The notes under the pieces: generated by a model
The model's input: only the letters and a program-made list of their open reading frames with translations
Databases searched by the model: none
Told to the model about the DNA's origin: nothing
Assembly (NCBI RefSeq): GCF_022819365.1
Contig: NZ_CP089289.1
Span: 186,001-250,000 of the forward strand
DNA length: 64,000 bases
From: Candidatus Nanosynbacter sp. HMT-352
GTDB taxonomy: Bacteria > Patescibacteriota > Saccharimonadia > Saccharimonadales > Saccharimonadaceae
Direction: 5' to 3'
Part shown: piece by piece, positions 1-8,873 of the stretch
Position numbering within the stretch: position 1 is the first letter of the stretch
Layout of the letters: the number at the start of each line of letters is the position of its first letter
Made by a program: the position numbers and the translations under genes

Positions 1-2
1 CT

Positions 3-971
3 GGTGTCTCGTCGGTGTCTAAGTCTGCTAAGTCTAAAACAACTTCAGTAGATGAATTAACGGCAGCTAATGCTGTGACTAACTTGGCAGAAACGGCAGA
101 ATTGCCTTCGGCTGGTGACTTGCGCGAGTCCGAAACTTCACTAACAATTAAGAAGAATCTTTCTCAGAATGATGCAGAAGTTATAACAAAACCTGACATT
201 GTTAAGCCAGACACTTCGGCGGCTCGTGGTATTTCATCTTACATAACCAAAGAGGGTGACACGATGGAGTCTATTGCTAAGAAGTTTAAGATTTCATCTC
301 AGACGCTTCGTTGGGCTAATAATACAACTTCGGACGCTGTAGAGCCGAATAAGACTCTAGTTGTGCCTCTTGTTGACGGTGTTGTTTATACTGTTAAAGA
401 CGGCGATACTGCCCAATCTCTAGCAGAAAAGTATAAGACGAGTGCTGAGCGCGTCGTTCTATACAATGACATCGATGACGGCGTTAAGTTGTCTGCTGGC
501 TCTAGGATTGTGTTGCCTGGAGGTGAGCTTCCAGAAAATGAGCGACCTGGTTATGTCGCTCCGCGAAGTAGGTCATATGGCAATCGATATTCTTCGTCGT
601 CGACTACTACGAGCGCGAGTCGAAGCTGGTTGACTGCTTCTGTCGGCAACCGCTATGCAGCGGGTAACTGTACATGGTATGCATACGAGCGTCGTTTGCA
701 GCTTGGTCGTCCAATTGGTAGTTTTTGGGGTCATGCTAAGGCTTGGAGTGCTAGTGCTCGTGCTGCTGGGCTCGTGGTTAACAATGTTCCAGCGCCGGGT
801 GCTATTATACAGAATACTTGGGGCGGCTATGGCTATGGGCACGTCGGTATCGTGGAGCGAGTAGATGGTCAGAATATCTATGTTTCAGATATGAATTATG
901 CGGGCTATAATATTATCTCTTCTCGTACCGTACCGCTTGCTGAGGCTGGTCGCTATAACTTCATTCACTAA
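3..971 (+). CDS. LysM-LysM-CHAP secreted cell-wall hydrolase (5' end outside window)
   Basis: Likely peptidoglycan amidase/endopeptidase acting outside the cell, for remodelling the cell's own wall or attacking a host wall. The frame is open to the left edge, so the true start and any signal peptide are missing; GTG at 15 is only the first start codon visible. Two LysM-like modules (KEGDTMESIAKKF and KDGDTAQSLAEKY) are followed by a Ser/Arg-rich linker and a C-terminal CHAP domain with the catalytic Cys in GNCTWYAY and His in GHVGIVE. An intrinsic terminator follows directly. CHAP hydrolases with LysM are common in wall-binding bacteria; cutting specificity cannot be read from the sequence. 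Confidence 0.85.
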   Translation, partial: GVSSVSKSAKSKTTSVDELTAANAVTNLAETAELPSAGDLRESETSLTIKKNLSQNDAEVITKPDIVKPDTSAARGISSYITKEGDTMESIAKKFKISSQTLRWANNTTSDAVEPNKTLVVPLVDGVVYTVKDGDTAQSLAEKYKTSAERVVLYNDIDDGVKLSAGSRIVLPGGELPENERPGYVAPRSRSYGNRYSSSSTTTSASRSWLTASVGNRYAAGNCTWYAYERRLQLGRPIGSFWGHAKAWSASARAAGLVVNNVPAPGAIIQNTWGGYGYGHVGIVERVDGQNIYVSDMNYAGYNIISSRTVPLAEAGRYNFIH

Positions 972-993
972 AATTTAAAATGACACCAGTGTA

Positions 994-2359
<1,366 letters not shown>

Positions 2360-2405
2360 ATTCTGTTGGTGTAAATTAGCGTGAGCTTGATGGTATAATG
2401 TAAAT

Positions 2406-3824
2406 ATGGCGCAAACATTTTTCTTCTACGATCTTGAAACTAGCGGTCTTAATCCCAGGCAAGATCGAATTATGCAATTTGCCGGTCAGCGAACCGATAT
2501 GGATTTGCAGCCGATTGGTGAACCATACAATATTCTCGTGACACTAAATGACGATACGCTGCCGAGTCCTGATGCGTTGATAGTGACGGGTATAACGCCG
2601 CAAAAAACTGTCGAAGAAGGCTATACTGAGGCTCAATTTGCGCGTATGTTAAGCGAGGAAATATTTACGCCTGATACGATTGCTGTTGGATTTAATAATA
2701 TCCGTTTTGACGACGAGTTTATTCGTCATTTGTTTTGGCGGAATTTTTACGATCCATATGAGTGGACTTGGAAAGACGGTCGATCCAGGTGGGATTTGTT
2801 GGACGTGGTGCGCTTAACCAGGGCGCTTCGACCTGAGGGAATTGAGTGGCCAATTGACGATAAAGGCGAGCCGAGCAACCGCTTGGAGCTCATTACGAAA
2901 GCTAACGGAATAGAGCATGAAAACGCCCATGACGCGCTGGCGGATGTGACGGCGTTGATTGCTGTGACTAAATTGATTAAGCAGAATCAGCCGCAAATGT
3001 ACGACTATTTGTTGAAGATGCGCGATAAGAAATTGGTGCAGAAATTGGTGAACGTCGATGATAAGAAACCTTTTGTTTATGCGAGCGGTCGATATGACAA
3101 GGAATTCGCCAAAACGACCGTGGCTTTTCCGCTAACCACGAGTCGAAATGGTGGCGTGATTGTTTATGATTTGCGATATGATCCGACGCCATTTGTTGAT
3201 CTGGGCGTTGAGGAATTGTCGGCGAAGATATTTGCAACGTGGGAAGAAAGGCAAGCTGAGGATTTCGTTAAATTGCCAGTTAAGGAATTGCAATATAATC
3301 GTTGCCCGACAGTTTCGCCGCTTGGTGTGTTGACTCAGGGCGATGGCTGGAAGAAGATTTCTCTGGATGCGGAAACTGTACAGAAGCACCAAGATATTTT
3401 ACTTTCTCATCCAGATTTTGCCGAAAGGTTGCGTAGTATATTTGAGAATAGGCCAGAGTTTAAGAAAATGACCGATCCAGAAGCGCAACTGTATGACGGG
3501 TTTTTGGACAATAGTGATCGAGTTCGCGTTGAAGCCGTACGTAATGCTGGCGAGCGCGAATTGGCTGATTTTCATCCGGATTTTCAGGATGAACGATTGT
3601 CGCCACTATTGCTGCATTATAAAGCGCGAAGTTTTCCTAATTTGCTGAGCGAAGATGAGTTGCGACAATGGGAAGAATGGCGCGCTGAGCATTTACAGGC
3701 GCAACTGCCGCAATTTATGAAATCTCTGCAACGATTAGCGCCTAGCGCGACTGATGAACAGCAGTTTATTTTGCAAGAATTGCAGCTATGGTTGGAATCG
3801 GTCTTACCTTCTGTTGACGCCTGA
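2406..3824 (+). CDS. sbcB: Exodeoxyribonuclease I
   Basis: 3'-5' single-strand DNA exonuclease for repair and recombination, 472 aa, close to the E. coli ExoI length. N-terminal DEDDh nuclease domain: Exo I motif FYDLETSGLNP (residues 7-17), Exo II region around GFNNIRFDDEF, Exo III HDALADV. The downstream ExoI-specific SH3-like and helical parts are present (YNRCPTVSPLG). TATAAT at 2394-2399 lies exactly 6 nt before the ATG without an SD, so it is probably leaderless with its own promoter after obgE. It ends in TGA, evidence for standard stop-codon use. Confidence 0.93.
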   Translation: MAQTFFFYDLETSGLNPRQDRIMQFAGQRTDMDLQPIGEPYNILVTLNDDTLPSPDALIVTGITPQKTVEEGYTEAQFARMLSEEIFTPDTIAVGFNNIRFDDEFIRHLFWRNFYDPYEWTWKDGRSRWDLLDVVRLTRALRPEGIEWPIDDKGEPSNRLELITKANGIEHENAHDALADVTALIAVTKLIKQNQPQMYDYLLKMRDKKLVQKLVNVDDKKPFVYASGRYDKEFAKTTVAFPLTTSRNGGVIVYDLRYDPTPFVDLGVEELSAKIFATWEERQAEDFVKLPVKELQYNRCPTVSPLGVLTQGDGWKKISLDAETVQKHQDILLSHPDFAERLRSIFENRPEFKKMTDPEAQLYDGFLDNSDRVRVEAVRNAGERELADFHPDFQDERLSPLLLHYKARSFPNLLSEDELRQWEEWRAEHLQAQLPQFMKSLQRLAPSATDEQQFILQELQLWLESVLPSVDA

Positions 3825-3843
3825 AATGCGGTTATGCTAAAAT
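3814..3843 (+). promoter_or_regulatory. Promoter of the first Asp-box surface protein gene
   Basis: TTGACG (3814-3819), 18-nt spacer, then TAAAAT (3838-3843) with an extended -10. The string GGTTATGCTAAAAT is repeated exactly upstream of the third paralogue (7060-7073). Confidence 0.6.
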
Positions 3844-3906
3844 TGAAGCAATTAGATAAAAAGTGGAATATTAATTAGGCAATTTAATTTAAGGAGGGTG
3901 GCTCTG

Positions 3907-5172
3907 ATGTCATTTAAGAGTAGGGGTCATAAATTATATGTAAGTGTGATGGTATTTATTTCCATGTTCGCACTTTCTTTGTCCGTAGTATTAGCACCGT
4001 TCGCCAAGGCGGAAAATGCGCCGCTGTATACTTGGAGGGATATAACTATACCTGGACAGGGGGATATTTCGGAATCGCGTGTTAGTCCGGACGGATCAAA
4101 GCTTTTTGTCTTGCGTAGTGATTTAGTTAGCGGTAGTGTTAATCTTCTGGTCTCTGCGAATGATGGTGCAAGCTGGAGCACTTTCGCTGCACCAGAGGGT
4201 GCAAATGGACTACTAGTTAGCTCCGATGGCTCTAAATTGGTCGTAAAGGGGAAGTATGGTGAAAATGCCATCTATGTTTCTACCGATGGTGGTCGAACTT
4301 GGGTTAAGCGTAATTCGTTTGTTCCTGATACTGCGCGTGTATTGATGAGTCCAGACGGCTCCACGCTGGTCACATACTGGGAACATAGTCTCTATAATGA
4401 TCCTATGGCAGTATCTACTGATGACGGCAATACTTGGGTCCCAAAGGGAGATGAATATCCCGACTATGTCTTTAACGGTGGAAAGATGGCTCGCCGGAGT
4501 AATGACGGTACATTACGACAATCTACCGACTATGGCATGACTTGGTCTGCAATTGGGGGTTCTGCTGGTCGTACTAGCTTCAGTTCTGACGGCAAAAGTG
4601 TGTTCGACGGCTTTCATACGTCTATAGATGGCGGCGCTAACTGGGTTCAGTTGCCCGAGTATCCTATAGACGACATACGTAATGTCGTGTTGAGCGGCAT
4701 TAGTAACGACGGTAAAAAACTATTTGCTACATTTGATGGCACCCCAACTGTACCGGTTTTTGTATCTTCAGATGGAGGTAAAACTTGGCAGAAATGGGGT
4801 GACGAGAGGGTTTCTTTCTCATCAGTTTCTATGTCTGCTGATGGCTCTAGAGTATTCGCAACATCACAATTTACGGATCCAGATTATAAGTCCGTCTATC
4901 GCCTAGCAATTCTACCGACACCTACACCTGCAACTCCCGGCGGCACCGGTACAGGTGCAGGTGGAACTATCACTCCAACAGCTCCATCCACAGGCTCTTC
5001 CTCGACTTCAGAATCCTCATCTACTACATCCACTATCTCTATCTCCTCAGGTAAGAAGTCAGAAAAATCATCATCCAACCTTGCGGAAACAGGATCCTCT
5101 GTTTGGCTAGTTGGCGGATTAGCTATTGTGGTTATCGCAGCTGGTGGATTAGTCCTAAGAAAACGGCCGTAG
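3907..5172 (+). CDS. Secreted Asp-box (BNR) repeat protein with LAETG cell-wall sorting signal, paralogue 1
   Basis: 421 aa predicted surface protein. ATG 3907 is chosen because a perfect AAGGAGG lies 9 nt upstream; a GTG at 3898 sits inside that SD region. Signal peptide of about 36 residues ends near AKA-EN. Six or so Asp-box motifs follow (STDGGRTW, STDDGNTW, STDYGMTW, SIDGGANW, SSDGGKTW), as in sialidase/VPS10-type beta-propellers, interleaved with SxDGSK strands. A Pro/Thr then Ser-rich spacer (about 340-385) leads to LAETG, a hydrophobic helix and RKRP, a class-E-sortase-like (LAxTG) signal. No sialidase active-site pattern was recognised; a binding or adhesin role is inferred. First of three tandem paralogues. 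Confidence 0.8.
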   Translation: MSFKSRGHKLYVSVMVFISMFALSLSVVLAPFAKAENAPLYTWRDITIPGQGDISESRVSPDGSKLFVLRSDLVSGSVNLLVSANDGASWSTFAAPEGANGLLVSSDGSKLVVKGKYGENAIYVSTDGGRTWVKRNSFVPDTARVLMSPDGSTLVTYWEHSLYNDPMAVSTDDGNTWVPKGDEYPDYVFNGGKMARRSNDGTLRQSTDYGMTWSAIGGSAGRTSFSSDGKSVFDGFHTSIDGGANWVQLPEYPIDDIRNVVLSGISNDGKKLFATFDGTPTVPVFVSSDGGKTWQKWGDERVSFSSVSMSADGSRVFATSQFTDPDYKSVYRLAILPTPTPATPGGTGTGAGGTITPTAPSTGSSSTSESSSTTSTISISSGKKSEKSSSNLAETGSSVWLVGGLAIVVIAAGGLVLRKRP

Positions 5173-5216
5173 AAAAACGACATCATTTCGCCCAGAGTGT
5201 GGCTAGCGGATTGTCG

Positions 5217-5245
5217 TTGACCGGTAGGTGTTCATATGGTAATAT
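5217..5245 (+). promoter_or_regulatory. Promoter of the second Asp-box protein gene
   Basis: TTGACC (5217-5222), 17-nt spacer, TAATAT (5240-5245). The second paralogue therefore has its own promoter. An inverted repeat AACGACA/TGTCGTT lies just upstream but has no T run. Confidence 0.65.
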
Positions 5246-5284
5246 CTAGAAAAGCTATTTCAATACACCAAAGAAAGGCACCCC

Positions 5285-6973
5285 ATGTTATCTGCGAGAA
5301 AAAAACATAGGGTATATAGAAATGCGTTGGCTTTCGTCCTTATTTCTGTATTCTCTCTGTCTACAATATTCTCACCCTTAGTCAAGGCTGAGACGTTACT
5401 TAGCTATGCCTGGAAAGATATAGTGATACCGAATGGATATTTTAGTGAGTCTAAAATCAGTCCGGACGGTTCGAAATTGTTTATCCTACAGGCGGTTCCG
5501 GGGTCATCTAGTAAAAGGCAGCTTATTGTCTCTGAAGATGATGGTGTAAGCTGGAGTACTTTTATAGCTCCAGATAGAGCTTATGGTCTAATGGTTAGTG
5601 CGGACGGCTCTAAGTTGATAATAAGGGGGAAATATGGAGAAAATTCTATTTATGTATCAACTGATGGTGGTCGCAACTGGATTAAGGCCGCCTCTCCGGT
5701 GTCTAATAGTGACAATTTGTTCATGAGTCCTGACGGAGCTATTTTGGCTAAATATGTATATGCAACCGAGGATCTTTTTGTTTCTAATGATGATGGGCAA
5801 ACTTGGATTCAAAAGGGTAAAGAAGAACCTAGCGCTATATTCAATGGCGGAAAGATGATTCGCATGGATCAAGATGTCAATTTGGTGAAAAAATCTGTTG
5901 ATTATGGCGCAACCTGGATTACTGTTAGTTCTGGTGTCGCCGACGAGGCATCATTTAGTACTAATGGAAGCAGTATATTTAATGGCAATAAGGTATCGCT
6001 GGACGGTGGGTCTAGCTGGACTTCGACGTCGGTAATTCCGGGTAAGCAATCTGATAATATTGTTTCGGAATTAGGTATTAGTAATGATGGTAAAAAACTA
6101 TTTGCTGTCTTTGAGCCGAACAGCTACTCTCCTTCGTGGTCTCCAGTGGCTCATTCTGTGGATGGCGGCAAGACATGGCAGCAATGGGGCGGTGAATCTT
6201 TTGAAGGGCGCAATATCTCAATGTCGTCTGACGGCTCTAAGATTTTTGCAATGTCAACAACAGGGGTTTATCGATTAGCAACGGTGCCCGTTCCTCAATC
6301 TAGGTCGTTTGATGTAAGTGTAAAGCCTACTCCTGCGAATACTGACGACTCTGTCGCTAAGTCCATCATATCAACTAACTCGCTATATTGTTACAATATA
6401 GACTCTTCATCTGTAGATCCTCTGTCGTCTGACGGCATTACAGTGGCTGATTCGCAGGTTAAAATTTTGGGAGGGCTGCGTTTTAAGGTTAATTGTCAGA
6501 ACATTACTACTGGGCTAGGGTCTTCGAATATCACGATAACCCTTGCTAATAAGTATGATCCATTAAAGTTGAAGGTATATAGAAGGAGTCCTGTTGGGGA
6601 TTTGCAGGACGCTACTGGTGAGTTCACGATTAAGAGTGGGGTTGTCGCAGGCAAGGCGCTGACCACAGTTTTGTATAATGCAGTCGATGCAGATGATAAT
6701 GATAGTGACAGCTCTATAAACGATGCTATTAACGGAGTATTTTATTTTGGCGTTGTTGACGAACCTATCTCTGTCGCCCCAAATACTCCCGCCACCCCAT
6801 CCGCAGACTCTTCGTCTTCAGGTACTTCAGTCACCACATCATCATCCACTTCCAATAAGAAACCAGAAAAAACATCATCAAACCTTGCCGAAACAGGAGT
6901 CTCTGTTTGGCTAATCGGCGGACTTGCAGTTGCTGTAGTTGCTGGCGGATTAGTATTGAGAAAGCAACTGTAG
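5285..6973 (+). CDS. Secreted Asp-box repeat protein with extra C-terminal beta domain and LAETG signal, paralogue 2
   Basis: 562 aa, paralogous to its neighbours. Signal peptide ends near VKA-ET. Asp boxes include SEDDGVSW, STDGGRNW, SNDDGQTW, SLDGGSSW and SVDGGKTW. Unlike the other two it carries about 150 further residues (roughly 340-500) with a likely disulfide pair (LYCYN and VNCQN) and an acidic VDADDNDSDSS stretch. This segment resembles the choice-of-anchor-U type domains seen before sorting signals, a tentative match. A Ser/Thr spacer, LAETG, a hydrophobic helix and RKQL close it. SD AAGAAAGG precedes the ATG. Probably a wall-anchored adhesin or ligand-binding protein. Confidence 0.78.
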   Translation: MLSARKKHRVYRNALAFVLISVFSLSTIFSPLVKAETLLSYAWKDIVIPNGYFSESKISPDGSKLFILQAVPGSSSKRQLIVSEDDGVSWSTFIAPDRAYGLMVSADGSKLIIRGKYGENSIYVSTDGGRNWIKAASPVSNSDNLFMSPDGAILAKYVYATEDLFVSNDDGQTWIQKGKEEPSAIFNGGKMIRMDQDVNLVKKSVDYGATWITVSSGVADEASFSTNGSSIFNGNKVSLDGGSSWTSTSVIPGKQSDNIVSELGISNDGKKLFAVFEPNSYSPSWSPVAHSVDGGKTWQQWGGESFEGRNISMSSDGSKIFAMSTTGVYRLATVPVPQSRSFDVSVKPTPANTDDSVAKSIISTNSLYCYNIDSSSVDPLSSDGITVADSQVKILGGLRFKVNCQNITTGLGSSNITITLANKYDPLKLKVYRRSPVGDLQDATGEFTIKSGVVAGKALTTVLYNAVDADDNDSDSSINDAINGVFYFGVVDEPISVAPNTPATPSADSSSSGTSVTTSSSTSNKKPEKTSSNLAETGVSVWLIGGLAVAVVAGGLVLRKQL

Positions 6974-7044
6974 ATATTATCAAGCTCGCTCTTTTTGGTG
7001 TTATTTAAGCATGGTCGCAATAGTTTTATTATTGAATGAAGAAA

Positions 7045-7073
7045 ATGACTCTAAATACTGGTTATGCTAAAAT
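7045..7073 (+). promoter_or_regulatory. Promoter of the third Asp-box protein gene
   Basis: ATGACT (7045-7050), 17-nt spacer, TAAAAT (7068-7073) inside GGTTATGCTAAAAT, the same extended -10 string as upstream of paralogue 1. Confidence 0.55.
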
Positions 7074-7118
7074 ACTGGTAATAGCTTTGTGTAGTGAAAA
7101 AAACAAATTGGAGGGGTA

Positions 7119-8363
7119 ATGTTAACTAAGAGTAAAAAATACATAATGCACAGGGGGATGTTATCCTTAATATTTGCATTTGCACTATCAGTGTCGGCGA
7201 TCCTGTCGCCTTTGGTTAGGGCGGAGGAGCCTCCTAAGTATACGTGGAAGGATATAGTTATACCGGGAGATGATCGTCTGCGAGACGTGAGTATTAGTAG
7301 GGATGGGTCAAAAATATTTGCCCTACGTGTAAATTACGGAACTAATAAAGCCAAGCTTTTTGTGTCTTCGGATGATGGGGCGAGTTGGGGCAACTTCAAC
7401 GCCCCGGATGGTTCATATTACCTTACGGCAGTGAACGTAAACGGCTCTAAGATAATTGTAAGTGATGGCTCTACAAATAACATATCAATTGACGGTGGAC
7501 GTAATTGGACGGTCCTGAGTAATAATTCAGATACTGTATATATGAGTCCTGATGGTTCTATTTTGGCTAGGTGTGGTCGGTGGGGTGCTCCACCTCTTTA
7601 TATTTCTACTGATAACGGGCAGACGTGGGTCCAGAAGGGTAATAAGTGTCCTAGTAGAATATTTAATGGCGGGAAAATGGTATACAGAGATTATACCAGA
7701 TCTTTTTTGGAATGGTCGACTGATTATGGCGTGACCTGGTCGGTCATAAAAGAGGAGGCGGTTCGAGATGTGGTGTTTAGTGATGACGCTAAGAGCATGA
7801 CTGATGGCTGGAATATGTCTTTGGATGGGGGTGTTAGCTGGTCTTTAATCCCAGAGTACCCTCAGGTGGGTAGTGACTATGCTAATGAGATAGAGTATAT
7901 CAGTAATGATGGTAAAAAAATAATAGCTACACTACAGCCTGCTTCTCCGGACGATTGGCCTGGACCAATGCTTACGTCGACTGACGGCGGTAAAACTTGG
8001 CAGAAATGGGGCAATGAAGCTTTTCAGACTCGTACTGGCGATAAGGTTGCTATGTCAGCTGACGGTCGCAAACTGTTGGCCGTGTCGCCAGATCATAATA
8101 TCTATCGCCTAGCAACCCTACCAACACCCCCGCCTGTAACTCCTGGTGGTGCCGGCTCAGGTACGAGCGGAGCTGTCGCTCCATCCGTAGGCTCTTCATC
8201 TTCGGGTACTTCAACTACTGCGGCATCGTCATCCACTTCCAGTAAAAAACCAGGAAAATCTTCAAGCACTCTTGCGGAAACAGGAAACTCTATTTGGCTA
8301 GTTAGTGGGTTAGCTGTTATCGCCGTTGTAGCTAGCGGATTAGCGCTAAGAAAACGACTGTAA
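7119..8363 (+). CDS. Secreted Asp-box repeat protein with LAETG sorting signal, paralogue 3
   Basis: 414 aa. GGAGGGG precedes the ATG. Signal peptide ends near VRA-EE. Asp boxes SSDDGASW, SIDGGRNW, STDNGQTW, STDYGVTW, SLDGGVSW and STDGGKTW. Domain order matches paralogue 1 (propeller, Pro/Gly/Ser spacer, LAETG, hydrophobic helix, RKRL) without the extra domain of paralogue 2. Gene order, shared motifs and shared promoter words indicate tandem duplication. No sortase gene lies in this window, so anchoring depends on one elsewhere. Ligand unknown. Confidence 0.8.
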   Translation: MLTKSKKYIMHRGMLSLIFAFALSVSAILSPLVRAEEPPKYTWKDIVIPGDDRLRDVSISRDGSKIFALRVNYGTNKAKLFVSSDDGASWGNFNAPDGSYYLTAVNVNGSKIIVSDGSTNNISIDGGRNWTVLSNNSDTVYMSPDGSILARCGRWGAPPLYISTDNGQTWVQKGNKCPSRIFNGGKMVYRDYTRSFLEWSTDYGVTWSVIKEEAVRDVVFSDDAKSMTDGWNMSLDGGVSWSLIPEYPQVGSDYANEIEYISNDGKKIIATLQPASPDDWPGPMLTSTDGGKTWQKWGNEAFQTRTGDKVAMSADGRKLLAVSPDHNIYRLATLPTPPPVTPGGAGSGTSGAVAPSVGSSSSGTSTTAASSSTSSKKPGKSSSTLAETGNSIWLVSGLAVIAVVASGLALRKRL

Positions 8364-8365
8364 AA

Positions 8366-8752
8366 TTAACTCATAGATGGAGCGAGCTTTTGTGCTTCGA
8401 CTTCATGATCAGGCTTGCTCTTTTTCGTACTGGAAAGTAGATAAATTGACAATAAAATAAGTTCGCTTTTTTGGTTTGGTGTAAAATAGCGGATTTTTCT
8501 GTTGATTCGTCGTTGCGCGATTTCGCTGGCAATATCAATGAACTTCCAAAACAGGACAGAAAGTGATTCTCTGAGGATGATTGCCAACGGTACGATAATT
8601 GCCCAGAAAATAACCATTAAAATTGCGGGCAGGCTGATGTTCGTGAAGGGGATTTTTCCTAGGAAAAAGAAGAAAAAAAGTTGGTCGATCACAAAAGGCG
8701 CGAGTAGTATCGCTCCGAGTGTTATAACTAAGTAAATGCCCAGCTTTCTCAT
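8366..8752 (-). CDS. Small membrane protein of unknown function
   Basis: 128 aa starting MRKLGIY. The start is chosen because TACAGT with TTGCAA 17 nt upstream of it ends 7 nt before this ATG, the leaderless layout typical of this window; a longer frame begins at 8788. Two or three hydrophobic segments occupy roughly residues 5-70 (with a run of six Phe), followed by a basic, charged C-terminal half. Convergent with the surface-protein cluster. No family recognised. Confidence 0.55.
   Translation of the reverse strand: MRKLGIYLVITLGAILLAPFVIDQLFFFFFLGKIPFTNISLPAILMVIFWAIIVPLAIILRESLSVLFWKFIDIASEIAQRRINRKIRYFTPNQKSELILLSIYLLSSTKKSKPDHEVEAQKLAPSMS
8380..8425 (+). terminator. Terminator of the surface-protein cluster
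   Basis: GAGCGAGC (8380-8387) pairs, with one wobble, with GCTTGCTC (8413-8420), followed by TTTTT. The loop is long (25 nt). It lies inside the 3' coding end of the convergent membrane-protein gene. Confidence 0.5.
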
Positions 8753-8873
8753 AGATCTAACTGTAGCAAATAAGATATTGACTTGCAATCATAAGCGTAA
8801 TGTGTTTTAACTCTGATTTGCGTCGACGGTTGGACTGGAAAAAATAGTTAAAAACCTGTATAATATAGCGGTT

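Noticed and set aside
5174..5219. Inverted repeat AACGACA/TGTCGTT between surface genes 1 and 2 as terminator
   Set aside because: Loop of about 30 nt and no following T run; its right arm overlaps the promoter of gene 2.
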